From contig JAEVLN010000005.1 of assembly GCA_018350325.1 (NCBI GenBank), forward strand, positions 1,002,142 to 1,066,141: a DNA stretch of 64,000 bases. Reading direction: 5' to 3'. This DNA is from Globodera rostochiensis (lineage: Eukaryota > Nematoda > Chromadorea > Rhabditida > Heteroderidae). Positions within the stretch are counted from its first letter, which is position 1. Each line of letters begins with the position of its first letter. Shown here piece after piece: positions 32,765-44,130 of this stretch. The notes under the pieces are model-generated. The model made no database searches and was not told where the DNA came from. It worked only from the letters and a program-made list of their open reading frames with translations. The position numbers were made by a program, and so were the translations under genes.

Positions 32765-35700
32765 ATGAACAGAATTTGGTCCTTTCTGCTGATGTCATCC
32801 GCCATATTTATTCGTGCCCAACGGAGATGTATAATCCATCCTCTTCCTTTTCTTATCATATTCATTCTTATCATCCGCCCATTGACGGCTTTCATTGAAC
32901 ATGACCGGCTCGAGAGAGATGACGTTGTCTTTCCCAAACAGCAGCAATTTCAGAGGGTAAACATTGAAAAATTCGTGATCCAAGCTTCTGATTAAATTTG
33001 ACTGGGCCAATTTTAGGAGCATCGGCACCATCGATTACGCCGGGCGCCCGCAGTGTGGGGAGAGCCGGCACCGGACTATTCGGCAGTCAATCTCAACACA
33101 TCGTCCACCACATTTTTCCTCTACGCTTTGCTGTTCGTCGATTTGAAGACGGTTAGCGCCAACATTTGGCTGGATTCTTTCAGCACGCGCAAAAACTCTG
33201 TTTCATATTTTTGTTTGCCAATCAGCAAAAAATGTTTGACAATAGAACTTTTCCTGAAATTTGTCGTTTCCTGGTCAAACTGGCGTGCTATAAATAAAAT
33301 ATATTTAGTTAAAAATTGTTTAAGCTTTTTAGTCGGACCATTATCGGAGAGAGCATGAAGTTGTGAAGCGGGAAGTGATACGGCTGGCAAACGAAGCGAA
33401 CAATGTGAGTTTGGTCGAAAAAATGACTCCAGATAAAAAAGCAAAGACTGAACAAAAAAAATTAGTTAACAGCTAGGCATCAGTGATCAGCAAAATCTTT
33501 TTCAAAATCAAGGAAATATAATAAATCAGATCAGACTCAAATATTGGGTCTAACAATTAAATCATTGATTATTCGTCAGTACTTCTTTCAAATCAACATC
33601 CGTCTGCTTGTGGTGGACATCCTGGAGACGTTCCGGGACGACTTGTCCTCATTGTACACATTTGAGAAATACCGTAACCAGCGTGCCGCTCAGTTGCCTT
33701 TCCACAACGTTGCCGTTCTGATCAGTCACCGCTATGCCGGAGGGCTCGCCTTTATCGGAGGAATGTGCACGGGACGCAATGTGATGATGGCCGGGGTTCG
33801 TTCCTATTGACTTAAGGTTATTATTATTATTAGTTTTTTAAAAAATTTTGTCGGGAAATTATTGGTTTTTTACAATAGAGGAAGAAATCGTATTGTTGAG
33901 ATTCAAAGAAACATTTTTTTTAAACATTTCGTTTGTCCCTCCTAAGTTTTACCCGCACAACCCTGAAGCAATGGCCCCGATCTTCTTTCACGAGGTCGCG
34001 CATCTAATCGGTCTGTTCAAATGTTTATTTTATCTTATTTGGTAATTTCTTATTTATTATCTTAATATTTAAGTTTTTTAATATGTTCAAATGTTTAGGC
34101 GTTCCGCATCGACCCTTAAATGAAACGTTTGCCATTCCGAACTGTGCTTGCCCACGCGCCGCACATAAAGCCTCCTCCGATGGCACTTTTCGAATTGCCA
34201 ATCAACCGTTTTCGTCATTGCCAAGTGCCAACAACATTTCCTCTACTTTTTCTGGCGTGGCCATGAGTGAGCCGAACCTAACAGTCGCTACGGCAGGCTG
34301 TCTAAAAATACCGTAAATTGATGTTTTAAATAAAAACACCAATATTTTAAGTAACATTGCAGTTTTGTTGACGAAAACGCACTCCCAATTTCCAAGATAA
34401 TTATTATCTCAATTAATCCAGAGGCTTTGACCACGACTGCTCCCTCCAGTGGATGGTGAACTTAGTCCACCAGCGCAACCGATGCCTGTCCCAGCAAGTT
34501 CAGTCAAATTTGACGACGCTGGCACTGTGCGGCAACGGCGTGTTGGAGGCCGAGGAGCAGTGCGACTGCGGGCTGTCGAGAATGTGCGCGGAATGGAATT
34601 GTGAAGCACAAAATTGCAGTTTAAAATGGCCCCTGCGGACGATGGTCAGTGGGGTGGAGGGCGGTGAAGCGCTGGGTGTACTGAAAACTGGGCGCCGGAA
34701 AATTGGTCGTAGAAGAGCGGCGAAATTTTTTTAAAAAATGAAAGCGCGTGGATTATCTTAATAATATTAGATAAAACATAAAATGACGAAACAAACTTAA
34801 AATAATCAAAATTCATGCTTTAAACATACAGCTGATTTTGATCATCTGTGTCGTCGTAGCGCTGTTTCTTCTACCGTTCGGATGGCTGTGCCTGCAGCGC
34901 AACAGCGTCACATCTGAGATGAACTGCTTGGCAAGGATGGGCAATAGGCGACAAAAATTGATGTGGCAGGAACAATTTATTCCGCAATTGGTGCTGAGGA
35001 CGAAACGTCACAAAAGTTTGGCCCCCGGCATCCGCCAAAAGCCATTTTGGCATCAATGGAAGCGAAAAACTCTGACGACGTCCAAAAAGAACTCATCAAC
35101 ACTGGCGGATGCCACTTTCTGCGCATTTATAAAGACTAATAACAAGGAACAAAGGCACTCGTTGAAAGGAAAAAACCCGATAAGGACAATTTGGAGACGA
35201 TTCAGAGCAACATTAAGCAGAAAGGTGAACTTTTTGTTTCGTTTGAAAATTTAGGTTTATGGCGCTTTTCTTAACAAAGATTGCCAATTTTTCTAAAAAA
35301 TTCCCCCGGTGGCGCCTGTCGGCACCGCCGAACCTCCTCTCACTCCCAAAAGTGAATAAAAATTCTCAATTTGAAAAATGTCTTAAAAATGTTTAAAAAA
35401 TTCTAACAATTTTCTCACCGGCTCTTTCATACCACACTATGGGTCAAGCCCAAATTTAAGCAATTTCTCTACTGATTCAGCGGCAGACAGCATATGGTCA
35501 GACACTATATCTATCCCCTCAATTTTCTTTTGATTTTCAAAACCTTGGAACACAGGCTAACACTTATATTTCGTGACCAAATTTTGCAGACATGCTTCTA
35601 GTGCTCCCTTCTTACCCGTACAAAATTTGGTGGAGTTTCTGAGAATTTTGGAAAAAAAATTATATTTTCAAAAAATCTCGAATCTCGACTGTTCCGGTCG

Positions 35701-36414
35701 GGATTTTTCGAGACCCCAGATTTTTTGAGAATCTCGACCTCGAGATCTCGCTCGACTAACCGGGCTCTACATTTAACACAATTTTTGTGAAAAATTTTAT
35801 TAATTTTTTTAGCGGAACAGTGTATTAATCAAACAGCTCGAAACACGAGCAACGGGAGTTGTGATACGACGACCAATTCGGCCGCCTCCACCTCCGCCAA
35901 TATGCGCAGACACTTTTCCTCAGTCTTCTTATTCCGGAAGGTGCTTTATCATTTGATTTGTGAAAAATTGGGTATTGTATTGAAACGATTTTTTTATTTT
36001 TATAAGTATATACCTACGTCTTTAAACTAGAGTTACTCCCGACCCCCGAAGGCCTCACTCCGACGAAGGGTCGGGGAGAAGCCCTACTTAAACAGTACTT
36101 GGACTTTTATCGACAGGGGTAAAATGTTCGAATATTTCATTTGAAAGTTCATCCAAAAGTAAAAAATGTGTCCGCTTATATTCATTTGTCTGTCTAATTA
36201 TCAATTTTCGTTCATTTGTCATAAAAAAAACTACAGGCCCTCTTCCTCGCTACACCAGCAGCCAAAAGTGCAGCCACTTCCAGTGCCCCAGGCAAATTTG
36301 CTTCCGATAGTTCGCCCCAGGGCACCGCCTCCCGAGCCGCCGAGACAAAGTGTCGGCGAAGAGGAGGAAGAATGGGAATCAGAAGAGGATGAATGGGACA
36401 GTGATTGGAACTAA
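32765..36414 (+). CDS. ADAM-type transmembrane metalloprotease, short form, 588 residues
   Basis: Ten exons: 32765-32956, 33017-33151, 33333-33404, 33580-33795, 33947-34010, 34099-34266, 34424-34644, 34832-35224, 35813-35940, 36237-36414. All phases close. Order: hydrophobic signal/anchor (about residues 28-42), a very short pro-region ending in the furin-like RLRR (about 70-73), a reprolysin domain, and the zinc site HEVAHLIGVPH at 220-230 (split by an intron after the Gly). A truncated disintegrin part with CGNGVLEAEEQCDCG (318-332), a membrane segment LILIICVVVALFLLPFGWLC (357-376) and a basic tail complete it. The tail has a PPPPPP motif and an acidic Trp-containing end. The zinc site is complete, so activity as a sheddase is plausible. 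The usual pro-domain of about 200 residues with its Cys switch, and the Cys-rich/EGF parts, are missing. Upstream exons could have been overlooked. Confidence 0.88.
35304..35331. repeat. GC-hairpin repeat copy in ADAM intron 8
   Basis: CGGTGGCGCCTGTCGGCACC followed by GCCGAACC, the reverse orientation of the core at 10465, with one change. Confidence 0.7.
35690..35769. mobile_element. Half-copy of the GAGATT hAT MITE
   Basis: GAATCTCGACCTCGAGATCT and the terminus CCGGGCTCTA match the element at 14125-14265; the other end is degenerate. Confidence 0.5.
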
Positions 36415-36904
36415 TTTATAAGTCAATCATCGAATCAAAGAACGGTTTCCCAGAAGGAAGAAATCATACATGAACAGTCCGCCGTCCAAGTCCAAAATGC
36501 TCAAATGTTTTTCACAATTTTATTTCTTTTCTTTGCCAATTTTTTCTCCATTTTTCTTTTTTCTATTGCTGATCTGAATTCCAAATTACTCATTCGTTTA
36601 AATTACTTTTTCATTCATTTATTTATTGATATTTAATGCGGGCTCGCACCTTATAAAGGCTACGGTTTAAGGACGAATATGTTTATTTTCAAATTTTCTT
36701 GTTTCCGTTAAAGTTTTGTGCATCTCGCCAAACTGTACTTGCCATTCAAGTAAGTATGGGAGTCCTACACTAATGTAAAATAATTTAAAGTACTTTATTT
36801 TGAAGTTTGCGAGAGTCCCCTCCTTAAAATACATACATATAATAAAAAGGACAACCAGAGGAACTTTTTGTTTAAAGAACAAAACTTTTTCTATTTTTAG
36901 ACTT

Positions 36905-37233
36905 TTAAGTCATTATGTAAAAATAATCTTTTACGAGAGTATTCATTTTTGTTGTTGCGTCATTCTGAAGAACGATTATCTCAGAATCCGGCAATGCCAT
37001 TGTACCAGCCGTAGTAATATCCAGATGGGCTCCTGTGTATGAAAACAAAATTGAATTCTCCGCATAAAATTCAGGATGATCGATCATCCAAGGCTACCAA
37101 AGCGACATCTTTTAATAGTGTCCGGCAAACGATAAATCAGAATCCGGGATTCGAAAAAGGCACGGTGGATTTTAGACCGAGATCCAGCCCAAAGATATCG
37201 AGATCTGGTGACCCCAATAAACCGGGATTCTAG
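36905..37233. other. Unassigned exon-like frames
   Basis: On the plus strand, 37072-37233 after an AG reads DDRSSKATKATSFNSVRQ and on to NPGFEKGTVDFRPR, ending at a TAG. It is hydrophilic and could be the last exon of a gene. On the minus strand, 37087-36905 has a protein-like stretch (SYTGAHLDITTAGTMALPDS). Neither is recognised and neither has partner exons. Confidence 0.2.
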
Positions 37234-37377
37234 ATGGAACCTAAGGCTTGGTTAAATTTTTAAATTTTTTCTAAAATTAAAATTTTATTTAAGTTGATTA
37301 GGCATTTGTTTTCATCCGACTCTGTTGCTTTCGCTATTGTAAATTCTGAGGTTTAACATTCAAACAAACAAAATGCC

Positions 37378-37890
37378 TTACTTGTTGGGACGATATGGCG
37401 CATATGTGTAGGAGCCGTAGAATGAACACGGTTTGTAGCCGCTCAGCGAATATGGATAACTGCGTTATTGTAAAAATTTCTAAAATTGGATGAAACTGAC
37501 TTGAAATGGTGCTCGGGCCAATTCGAATAATGTTTGTCATAGTAAGTGGCATAGGTCTAAGGCAAAAAAATAAATAAATGTCAGATTTTTAAACTAAATT
37601 AATATAATATTAAATAATCATTTTAATTAGAATTATATTGTATCGCCATTAAATTTCACAAAATAAAAAATAATTAATTCAGGTATATATCTTTTTAAAA
37701 TAATAAAGTCTACCCGGCATCGGTTGTATTGGTAAGACGGGTATTGGGTACGGTAAAACGGATAGTAATAGAAGTAGCAGAACTTAGGCGACCCGCTCAC
37801 ATCGTCCATTGACGTGATACGGTAGTTACGTTCAGGCACCGGCGGCGAATGGTGCAACGCCGACACTGACAGTGAGCGGAAAAGCGGCAT
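37378..37890 (-). CDS. Small Tyr-rich protein, 104 residues, unknown function
   Basis: Three exons on the minus strand (37890-37714, 37556-37501, 37459-37378) join in frame to 104 residues. There is no signal peptide. The first part, MPLFRSLSVSALHHSPPVPE, precedes RNYRITSMDDVSGSPKFCYF. The rest is very rich in Tyr, Pro, Arg and His (YYYPFYRTQYPSYQYNRCR, TYATYYDKHYSNWPEHH, YPYSLSGYKPCSFYGSY). Well-defined splice sites and even composition across exons argue that it is real. The composition is like structural or muscle-associated small proteins of nematodes, but I cannot name the family. Confidence 0.75.
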
Positions 37891-38554
37891 TTTTGACCTT
37901 AAATTTTGAAATCATTTATGGGTGAGAAAACAAATTCCATCTGCTGGAGTCCAAATTGAAATTGTAAGTCAAACAAAGTGAATTTTGAAAGGAAATAAAT
38001 TGAGGAACAGATCAATTTTCAATGTGAACAAAAACATTTGTTCCCTAACAAATGGATTTGCCGATCAAATCCTCAAGCTAAACACTCAACGAAAATGTGT
38101 GGGTGTGGAAGTTAAGGTTATCGATCGATAGATTTAGCACAAAGTATTTATACATATAAATTAAAAATAAATAAATTTGTTTTGGTAATGCTACGGCAGA
38201 TTTATCGACAAATTTTCGATTTTTAACAAATTGGTTACTGTTAAACATTTACTTTGAAGACACTGAGATTGGGTAATGCAAAGATAACATATAATTTATT
38301 TATTTTAATTGTAAAGTTTTATTTTTTTTAATCAGGCCGTTAGCACACCGAAACGATGCAAATGAAACTGACGCAACCAAAGGGATTTTTGATTAATTCT
38401 GTAACTTTTTCCATTCTACGCCTTCTGTCAAAACATGGCAGGGCAATGTCAAAACGTTGCGCGATATATAACTTTATTTTTGAATAAATTAAGCAAATTA
38501 AAAATTTATCGAACAGTCAAAAGAAATCCGGACATGTCAAACACTCGGGCCAGC

Positions 38555-38681
38555 TTATTCATCAAATTCGTCAGAATCACACAACTCCCGATAGTGGACT
38601 AGCAACAGCTCTAGGTCATTGCTTTCCAATTTGAAGCACTCATGAATATTAGACTCGAAAGCGTAAATGCCAAAGTCGTCC
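38555..38681 (-). CDS. Possible last exon of an unidentified gene
   Basis: After TTTGCAG on the minus strand, a 42-codon frame reads DDFGIYAFESNIHECFKLES, then NDLELLLVHYRELCDSDEFDE and a TAA. It is acidic and protein-like with a clean acceptor. No upstream exon with matching phase was found in the next kilobase. It may belong to a gene interrupted by repeats, or be a relic. Confidence 0.3.
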
Positions 38682-38689
38682 CTGCAAAG

Positions 38690-40972
38690 AGTTTTTAAGA
38701 CGTGCATCTAAATTCAGTATTATTATAGCTCTATTTCCTGTTTAATTCTCATTAAAATTCTACTTTCAAAACGGGTAAATTGTAGGCTGGCAAGCCGATA
38801 TTTGAAGATTGCGGGTTTCTCACCAGGGGTGGGTCGAACCCTTTCGATTTCGATAATTTCGAGGTTTTTCTTTCGGTTTTCTTACGAAAATCGAAAGAGA
38901 AAATTCATCGAAATTTTTTCTAAAGAGAAATTGTGTCAAAGAAATTTTCTATTTTTCGAGACACTTTACCAGATTTTTCATATGTAAGACAACTGTTATT
39001 GTTTGTTGGCTTATTGGTCTGTGTTCCCGACACCAAAAATTCGTCAATTTTTTTTATTGCTTTCTCTCCCCTAAATTACCGTATATTTTAAATTTTGGTT
39101 GCAAATCTCTTAATAGATTGAGTCAAAGATTCAAAAAATTTCTCGCCGACCCCTCCCCCTAATCGAAAAATCATCTAAAATTGATAAGAAATTGTTTTAA
39201 TCTTCGCGAAATTTAAATCCCCATACACGCGCAATACGCGTTACCCGTAATTGGCATACCGCATGCGGGTGTTGAACCCTACTTATAACAGACAAGCATT
39301 TGCAAAAAGAGATAAAGTAATTTCAAAAATAGATGTAAGTTCCAAAAAAAGTCCCATCTTTAAGGGTGCATTTAACCCCCCCCCCCCCCCCCCCCCCGAG
39401 AACGTTCGACGCCGGAAGGCCGGGGGTCGGGGTCGGAAGCGAGCCCCAGGGGGTCTAAGGGCGTCGGGCTTGAGACGAGAGATTTCCGGTTTCTAATAAC
39501 CCGATTAAAGTCAACTTAACCAAAGAGGTCAAAATTCACAAATAGCGTGCTGGGTATTTAAGTAAACTTCGCTTCATTCGTTATATTTCTGGTTACAACC
39601 AAGAGTTGAGCAATGTAAAAAAATTCACGGCAATAGTTCCAATCAGAATTAGAGTCCGGTAAAATAAATTTTCGAGAACAGGAATTTCAAATTTACTGGA
39701 ACGTGATAAAAATCCCTTTGAATTTTTCACGGGAATCCCACGGGAACGGGAAAATTTTGTAATTTCTAATATACAATTTGAGAGTCCAATGGCGCCGGAA
39801 GGCGTTGTTGGAAATGTTTTTATAATTTTAAAGCATTTTTGTTTAAAAATCCTGTCAGGAATACAGGTTATTTTGAGAAGAATCTGCTCCAATTCTGCTG
39901 GGGGACGTGGGTAGTCGGCATTTTGACTATGAAAAACCTGAACATTTTTATTAATCGTTAAAACCACACTTTCTGGGGATTCAGGGCTGCAAAGCTCGAA
40001 TCTGGCCTCTGTTTTCAACCAATTCCAAACCCCGAGCCTGAATCCGAACATTTTTCGAAAATTAAAAATTAAAATCAATTTTGTCTCTAATCATTCAAAA
40101 GGTCAAAATTACAACGAAAAGTGAAGTATAATTTGTGAAACAGAGGTCAGATTCGGCCTTTGCGGCGCCGACTAAAACGCTTTAATTTAATTTATTTGAC
40201 CATCAAAAAAACATCTTTTTTCTTTACACGATTTCCTTTATTTTTACATTGGACTTATGGAAACCCTGCGCTGCTTCTTGATGATATCTTCTGTAAATTT
40301 TTATAATTGGGCAATGAAAAACATTTCCGGTTTTTAATTAATATACACAAACTTGTTTCCGATTTTGATTTTTTTATCGTCAATGTTCGCTCACTCCGTC
40401 CAAAATGACAAAAAAATACAATTCCAGCCAGGCAACCAACCAACTTCATCTTTTCGAAAACAGCGCAATTTTCCCTCCTCAATCGAACGCAATTATATTT
40501 TATTTCATAAATTTTGGATGTTTTCATTGGGTACATATAATACCAATCATCAAGCAACAGAAGAGATCAGTAAAAATTGTCCTGAAATAATCACTTTTCA
40601 AAAGAATCTTCAAAAGTAATGTCAATATGAAATCCAAAGACATTCATTTTTATATTGTTTTTATTGTGTCGTATTTTCCTTTATTCAATTAACAATAAAA
40701 TCCATCTCTATAGTTATCTAATAAAAAAGGGGGTTCACATTATTTGCCAGATAAAATTGCGATCGATTGCTCATTAACCATTTATATTCTTGCATTTAAC
40801 ACAACATATTTTCGGGTGCAATAAAATTCGAGCAAAATTTATGCATTCGCTGAAAATGTTTACGATAATTGTTTTGCCCATTAAATTCAGTATTTAATTT
40901 ATGCTTAATAATTTTGCAAAGATCATCAAACACAAATCTTTAAATTTTCTTATCCAAGTACTCAAAACTCCA
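38690..40972. other. Repeat-rich intergenic region
   Basis: Contains fragments of dispersed repeats: TTCGAAACC/TTTCGATTTCG motifs near 38830-38960, a degenerate hairpin-family flank near 39095-39160, a poly-C run at 39376-39397, and CGGGAATCCC motifs near 39700-39750. The 161-codon frame at 39593-40078 runs through these repeats and is not accepted as a gene. Confidence 0.55.
39376..39397. repeat. Poly-C tract (22 C)
   Basis: Uninterrupted C run, followed by a GC-rich patch unlike its AT-rich surroundings. Confidence 0.95.
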
Positions 40973-42080
40973 ATGCTGTTCCAACATACCATCGACGGCT
41001 ATGACGACCTGCTGATGTTGCTGAAACGACTCGAGGAGTCGGAGGTGCAGCAGCAACAGAAGCAGAGGGCTCAAGTGATCTTCGTGCACCTCACTGACTC
41101 AAAACTGCCGGATGGGAAAAATTGGTGCGAAGAATGTGCCAACGCGGAACCCGTCGTGCAGGCAAGTGGACACTCAACACTTAAAACCGATACCCAAAGC
41201 GAAAGCCAGCCGTTGTCGAATTTAAAAAAAGGAAATTGTTTTAAAGTCAGGAAAGAATGTTTCTGGGGTTTTGATGAACCCCAATAATTTGAAAAAATTT
41301 AAAAATTTTTAGCCAATTTTTATTGCACTACAAAGATGCATCAAAAAGTATAGGAAACATTCAAAAATTAAATATAATTTTCATTCATATGGATAAATAA
41401 GAGAAAATTGGAAGGAATGATTGAAACGACACAACTGACGGGGTTCGGTCGGAATTGGTCGAAATGGATGTTAGAATCGGAGCGCAAAATGTTCGAGATT
41501 GAAACTCCCAACGAATTATTCTTTTATGAAGGTGTGCGTGCAACGACTTGCAGCATCGCTTGAGGCATCGAGCAAAGATGCCGATTACGACGAGACGGCC
41601 GTGCATTGGGTGACATGTCATGTTGGCGCAAGAGACTTGTAAGACCAAAATTTGTTGTTTAAACGTAGAAAATAAACAAATAAAAAAATCCGTGCTGCCT
41701 GCATTCCAATAAAAAATTCTTAACTTTTTTAGGGGTTTTAATTTTGCAAAATGAATAAAAAGTCATTTAACCCAATAAATTTAAAAACATTTGTGAACTT
41801 TATGCACACAAAAAACACTATAAATAAAATTTTAAGCTGGTACAATCCGAACAATCCATTCCGCCGTGACCCCCAACTTCGTCTGTTTACCATTCCGGCA
41901 CTCGTGTGTCTGTTCCGTGCAGGTGCCAATGGCAGTTGGATGAACACAGCGAAAGATTTGTGCCAAATTTTTGAGTCAGAAGAACATTTTGCCAATGTGG
42001 CCACCTTGGAGCGCATTGTGACCAATTTTTTGGATATCGCAGCTGAACGCCAAGGAATCGTTGCTGATGGTGGACGATAA
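40973..42080 (+). CDS. TXNDC17: Thioredoxin domain-containing protein 17 (TRP14-like), 179 residues
   Basis: Exons 40973-41161, 41532-41638 and 41837-42080 close in frame. The active site is WCEEC (residues 51-55) in the context LTDSKLPDGKNWCEECANAEPVV, which matches the TRP14 family (WCPDC in vertebrates). The third exon has WYNPNNPFRRDPQLRLFTIP, with the conserved cis-Pro of the thioredoxin fold. TRP14 is a cytosolic oxidoreductase reduced by thioredoxin reductase, acting on small disulfides. The first intron starts with GC (CAG|GCAAGT), a well-known minor splice form, and carries a fragment of the 8.9 kb foldback family. The protein is about 55 residues longer than the vertebrate one, partly through a Gln-rich insertion and partly at the C-terminus. 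An in-frame upstream ATG at 40901 is possible, but the chosen start fits the family better. Confidence 0.9.
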
Positions 42081-44130
42081 AAATTTGGCGACAAAGACAA
42101 CATTTTCAGAAAATCACTTTAAATTGTGAATTAATAAATTCAAAATTTACAAAATAATTTTGTTCTGATTGATATTTCGACTTCATAAGCAGATGACTCA
42201 TTCACAAAAAAAAATCAAAAAGTTTATCGTAATCGCTAAATTTTTATTATAAATTTTTCTCCAATGTAAAAAATAAAATAAAATTTTGATTTATTTTTCA
42301 TTTTAACTGATTTTTATTTCCAATTACGTATAATAAGGTATAAATAATTTCAAAAGTTGGGCAATTTACTTCCACCTTTTTGTTTATATTTCTAATTTAT
42401 AATTAAAAAAACTAAAATAACTAATAGTAAAAGACTTTATATCGCTTTTTTTTTTTCTTTATCTTAGAATTTTAAAAAAAACCTCGTATTTTATAACCAA
42501 AGAAATATAAAAATGATTTGGCTATAAAATGATTGATATATTTAGAAATTTTAAGAAGCTGGAAATAATTTACATATAAAAAATTTCTCTATAATTATTT
42601 CACTAAATGTGTCTGTTCAGATTTTACTTTTCTGTTATGCCTCACCCAAAAATTTAACATTTTTGGTTTCTTTCGGTTATTTTTTGGCCAACACGGCACG
42701 AATCTGGCTGGTGCCATTTCTTGTTTGCATAAATTATGGCAGGCCGAAATTGGAAGCAATTCGATGTTATTTATTCGCCAACAAACGAATCGTTTTCCTG
42801 AAATGCCTCTCATTTAAACGAACACCAAAAAAATGCTCAAACGAATGCGACTAAATTTTACCAAAAAATCTGCATTTAATCATCAATCGCAGATTTGTGA
42901 GCTGTCCATCTGCGAGTTACTTTGACGAGAAGCTGCTGAGAGTCGGTAAGGGTGCGTTTTTGAAGAAAAGTATGCCAAATTATCCTGCAATTATTTCATC
43001 CAAAAGAAAATTCATGCCCTTTTTAAACCAAAACCGAAGGACAACCAATGTTAATGCGGCCTAACAGAAAAAGCCAACAATATTTTCGTCCTTTTCTCTG
43101 TTCACACCAGGGTTGGCGCTCAAACTTTAGACTCGAAGCTCAAAGCTCGAATTTAACTCTAGACTCGAAACTCTTAAACTTGAATTCTCAAACTCGAAAA
43201 ATCCAATGTTTTGATGGTGATAATAGATACCCTTCATCTCTTGTTACTAATTGAATTGCCAGTCCCATCCCATACCGCAGTGTACTGAAACAAACAGCCC
43301 TTGTGGCGAATTTTCGCTGGCCTCAAGGGTAGGCTAATAGTTGAAAGGCAGCTGCTTCTGCCCTCCGGCGATGGAGGAATTTGAAAGGCCCTTTCTCCAC
43401 AGCTGAGTCCACCAGCTAAGCCGATTAACGCAAATTAAATGTTACCCAAAGCTCGCCAACCACAGTGAAAGCTATCCCCCCACCACCGCAAAGAAGGCTT
43501 TTCTTATGGCTTATTTAAATATTTCACTTGAAACAAATTTTTTGGCGTTTTAGTAAAAAATTTTAAACTTTTTAGGTATTATTGTTTTTATTTAATTTTG
43601 GCTTTTGGAAGAGTTTTTAATGTTAAATATTAAAAGGGTTTGCCACCCTCCCCCCCCCCCCCCCCCCCCCCTAATTTTAATTGAGCCTGACATTTCTTTC
43701 TTTGTTCATTCAGCTTGAACGAGCAAACTGCTGGAAATCATCAAACGAGCACAGCAATAAAGGACAACCCCATCTTTTTTAAATGAACTCAATTCCATTT
43801 ATTCAAGTTTCCTTAAAATCTCTTTGAATGAGCAAACATTGATTTGTCCAAATAACATTACCGGGGCGTAGTTTTGGGCCAGTTCGCGCTGATTATTGGC
43901 TCTTTCTGATTACGTTCCTCTCCGGTGTCGTTCTTTGACCGACTAAAACCGGACTTGAGACTGAAAACCGCGGGGCTTTTTTCGGTCAGCCATTACTTCC
44001 CCTGACATTGGGCGGCTGTTAGTTAGCCTTCCTCAATTAGAGCCTCTAAACGTTATTTGTGCGTGTGCAATTGGATATGCCACGTGTACCACATCACCAG
44101 CCCATATAATTATTTCTCGCCCCCCTGCAG
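42081..44130. other. Intergenic region without confirmed gene
   Basis: Polyadenylation-type AATAAA lies about 50 bp past the thioredoxin stop. Near 42892-42953 a short frame after CGCAG (FVSCPSASYFDEKLLRVG, then GTAAG) could be an exon, perhaps a 5' exon of the next gene, but the phase could not be proved. Tandem ACTCGAA motifs lie at 43115-43200. Confidence 0.4.
43650..43671. repeat. Poly-C tract (22 C)
   Basis: Homopolymer run in AT-rich intergenic DNA. Confidence 0.95.

Noticed and set aside
39593..40078. 161-codon minus-strand frame
   Set aside because: It runs through dispersed repeat fragments and has no recognisable domain or splice context.
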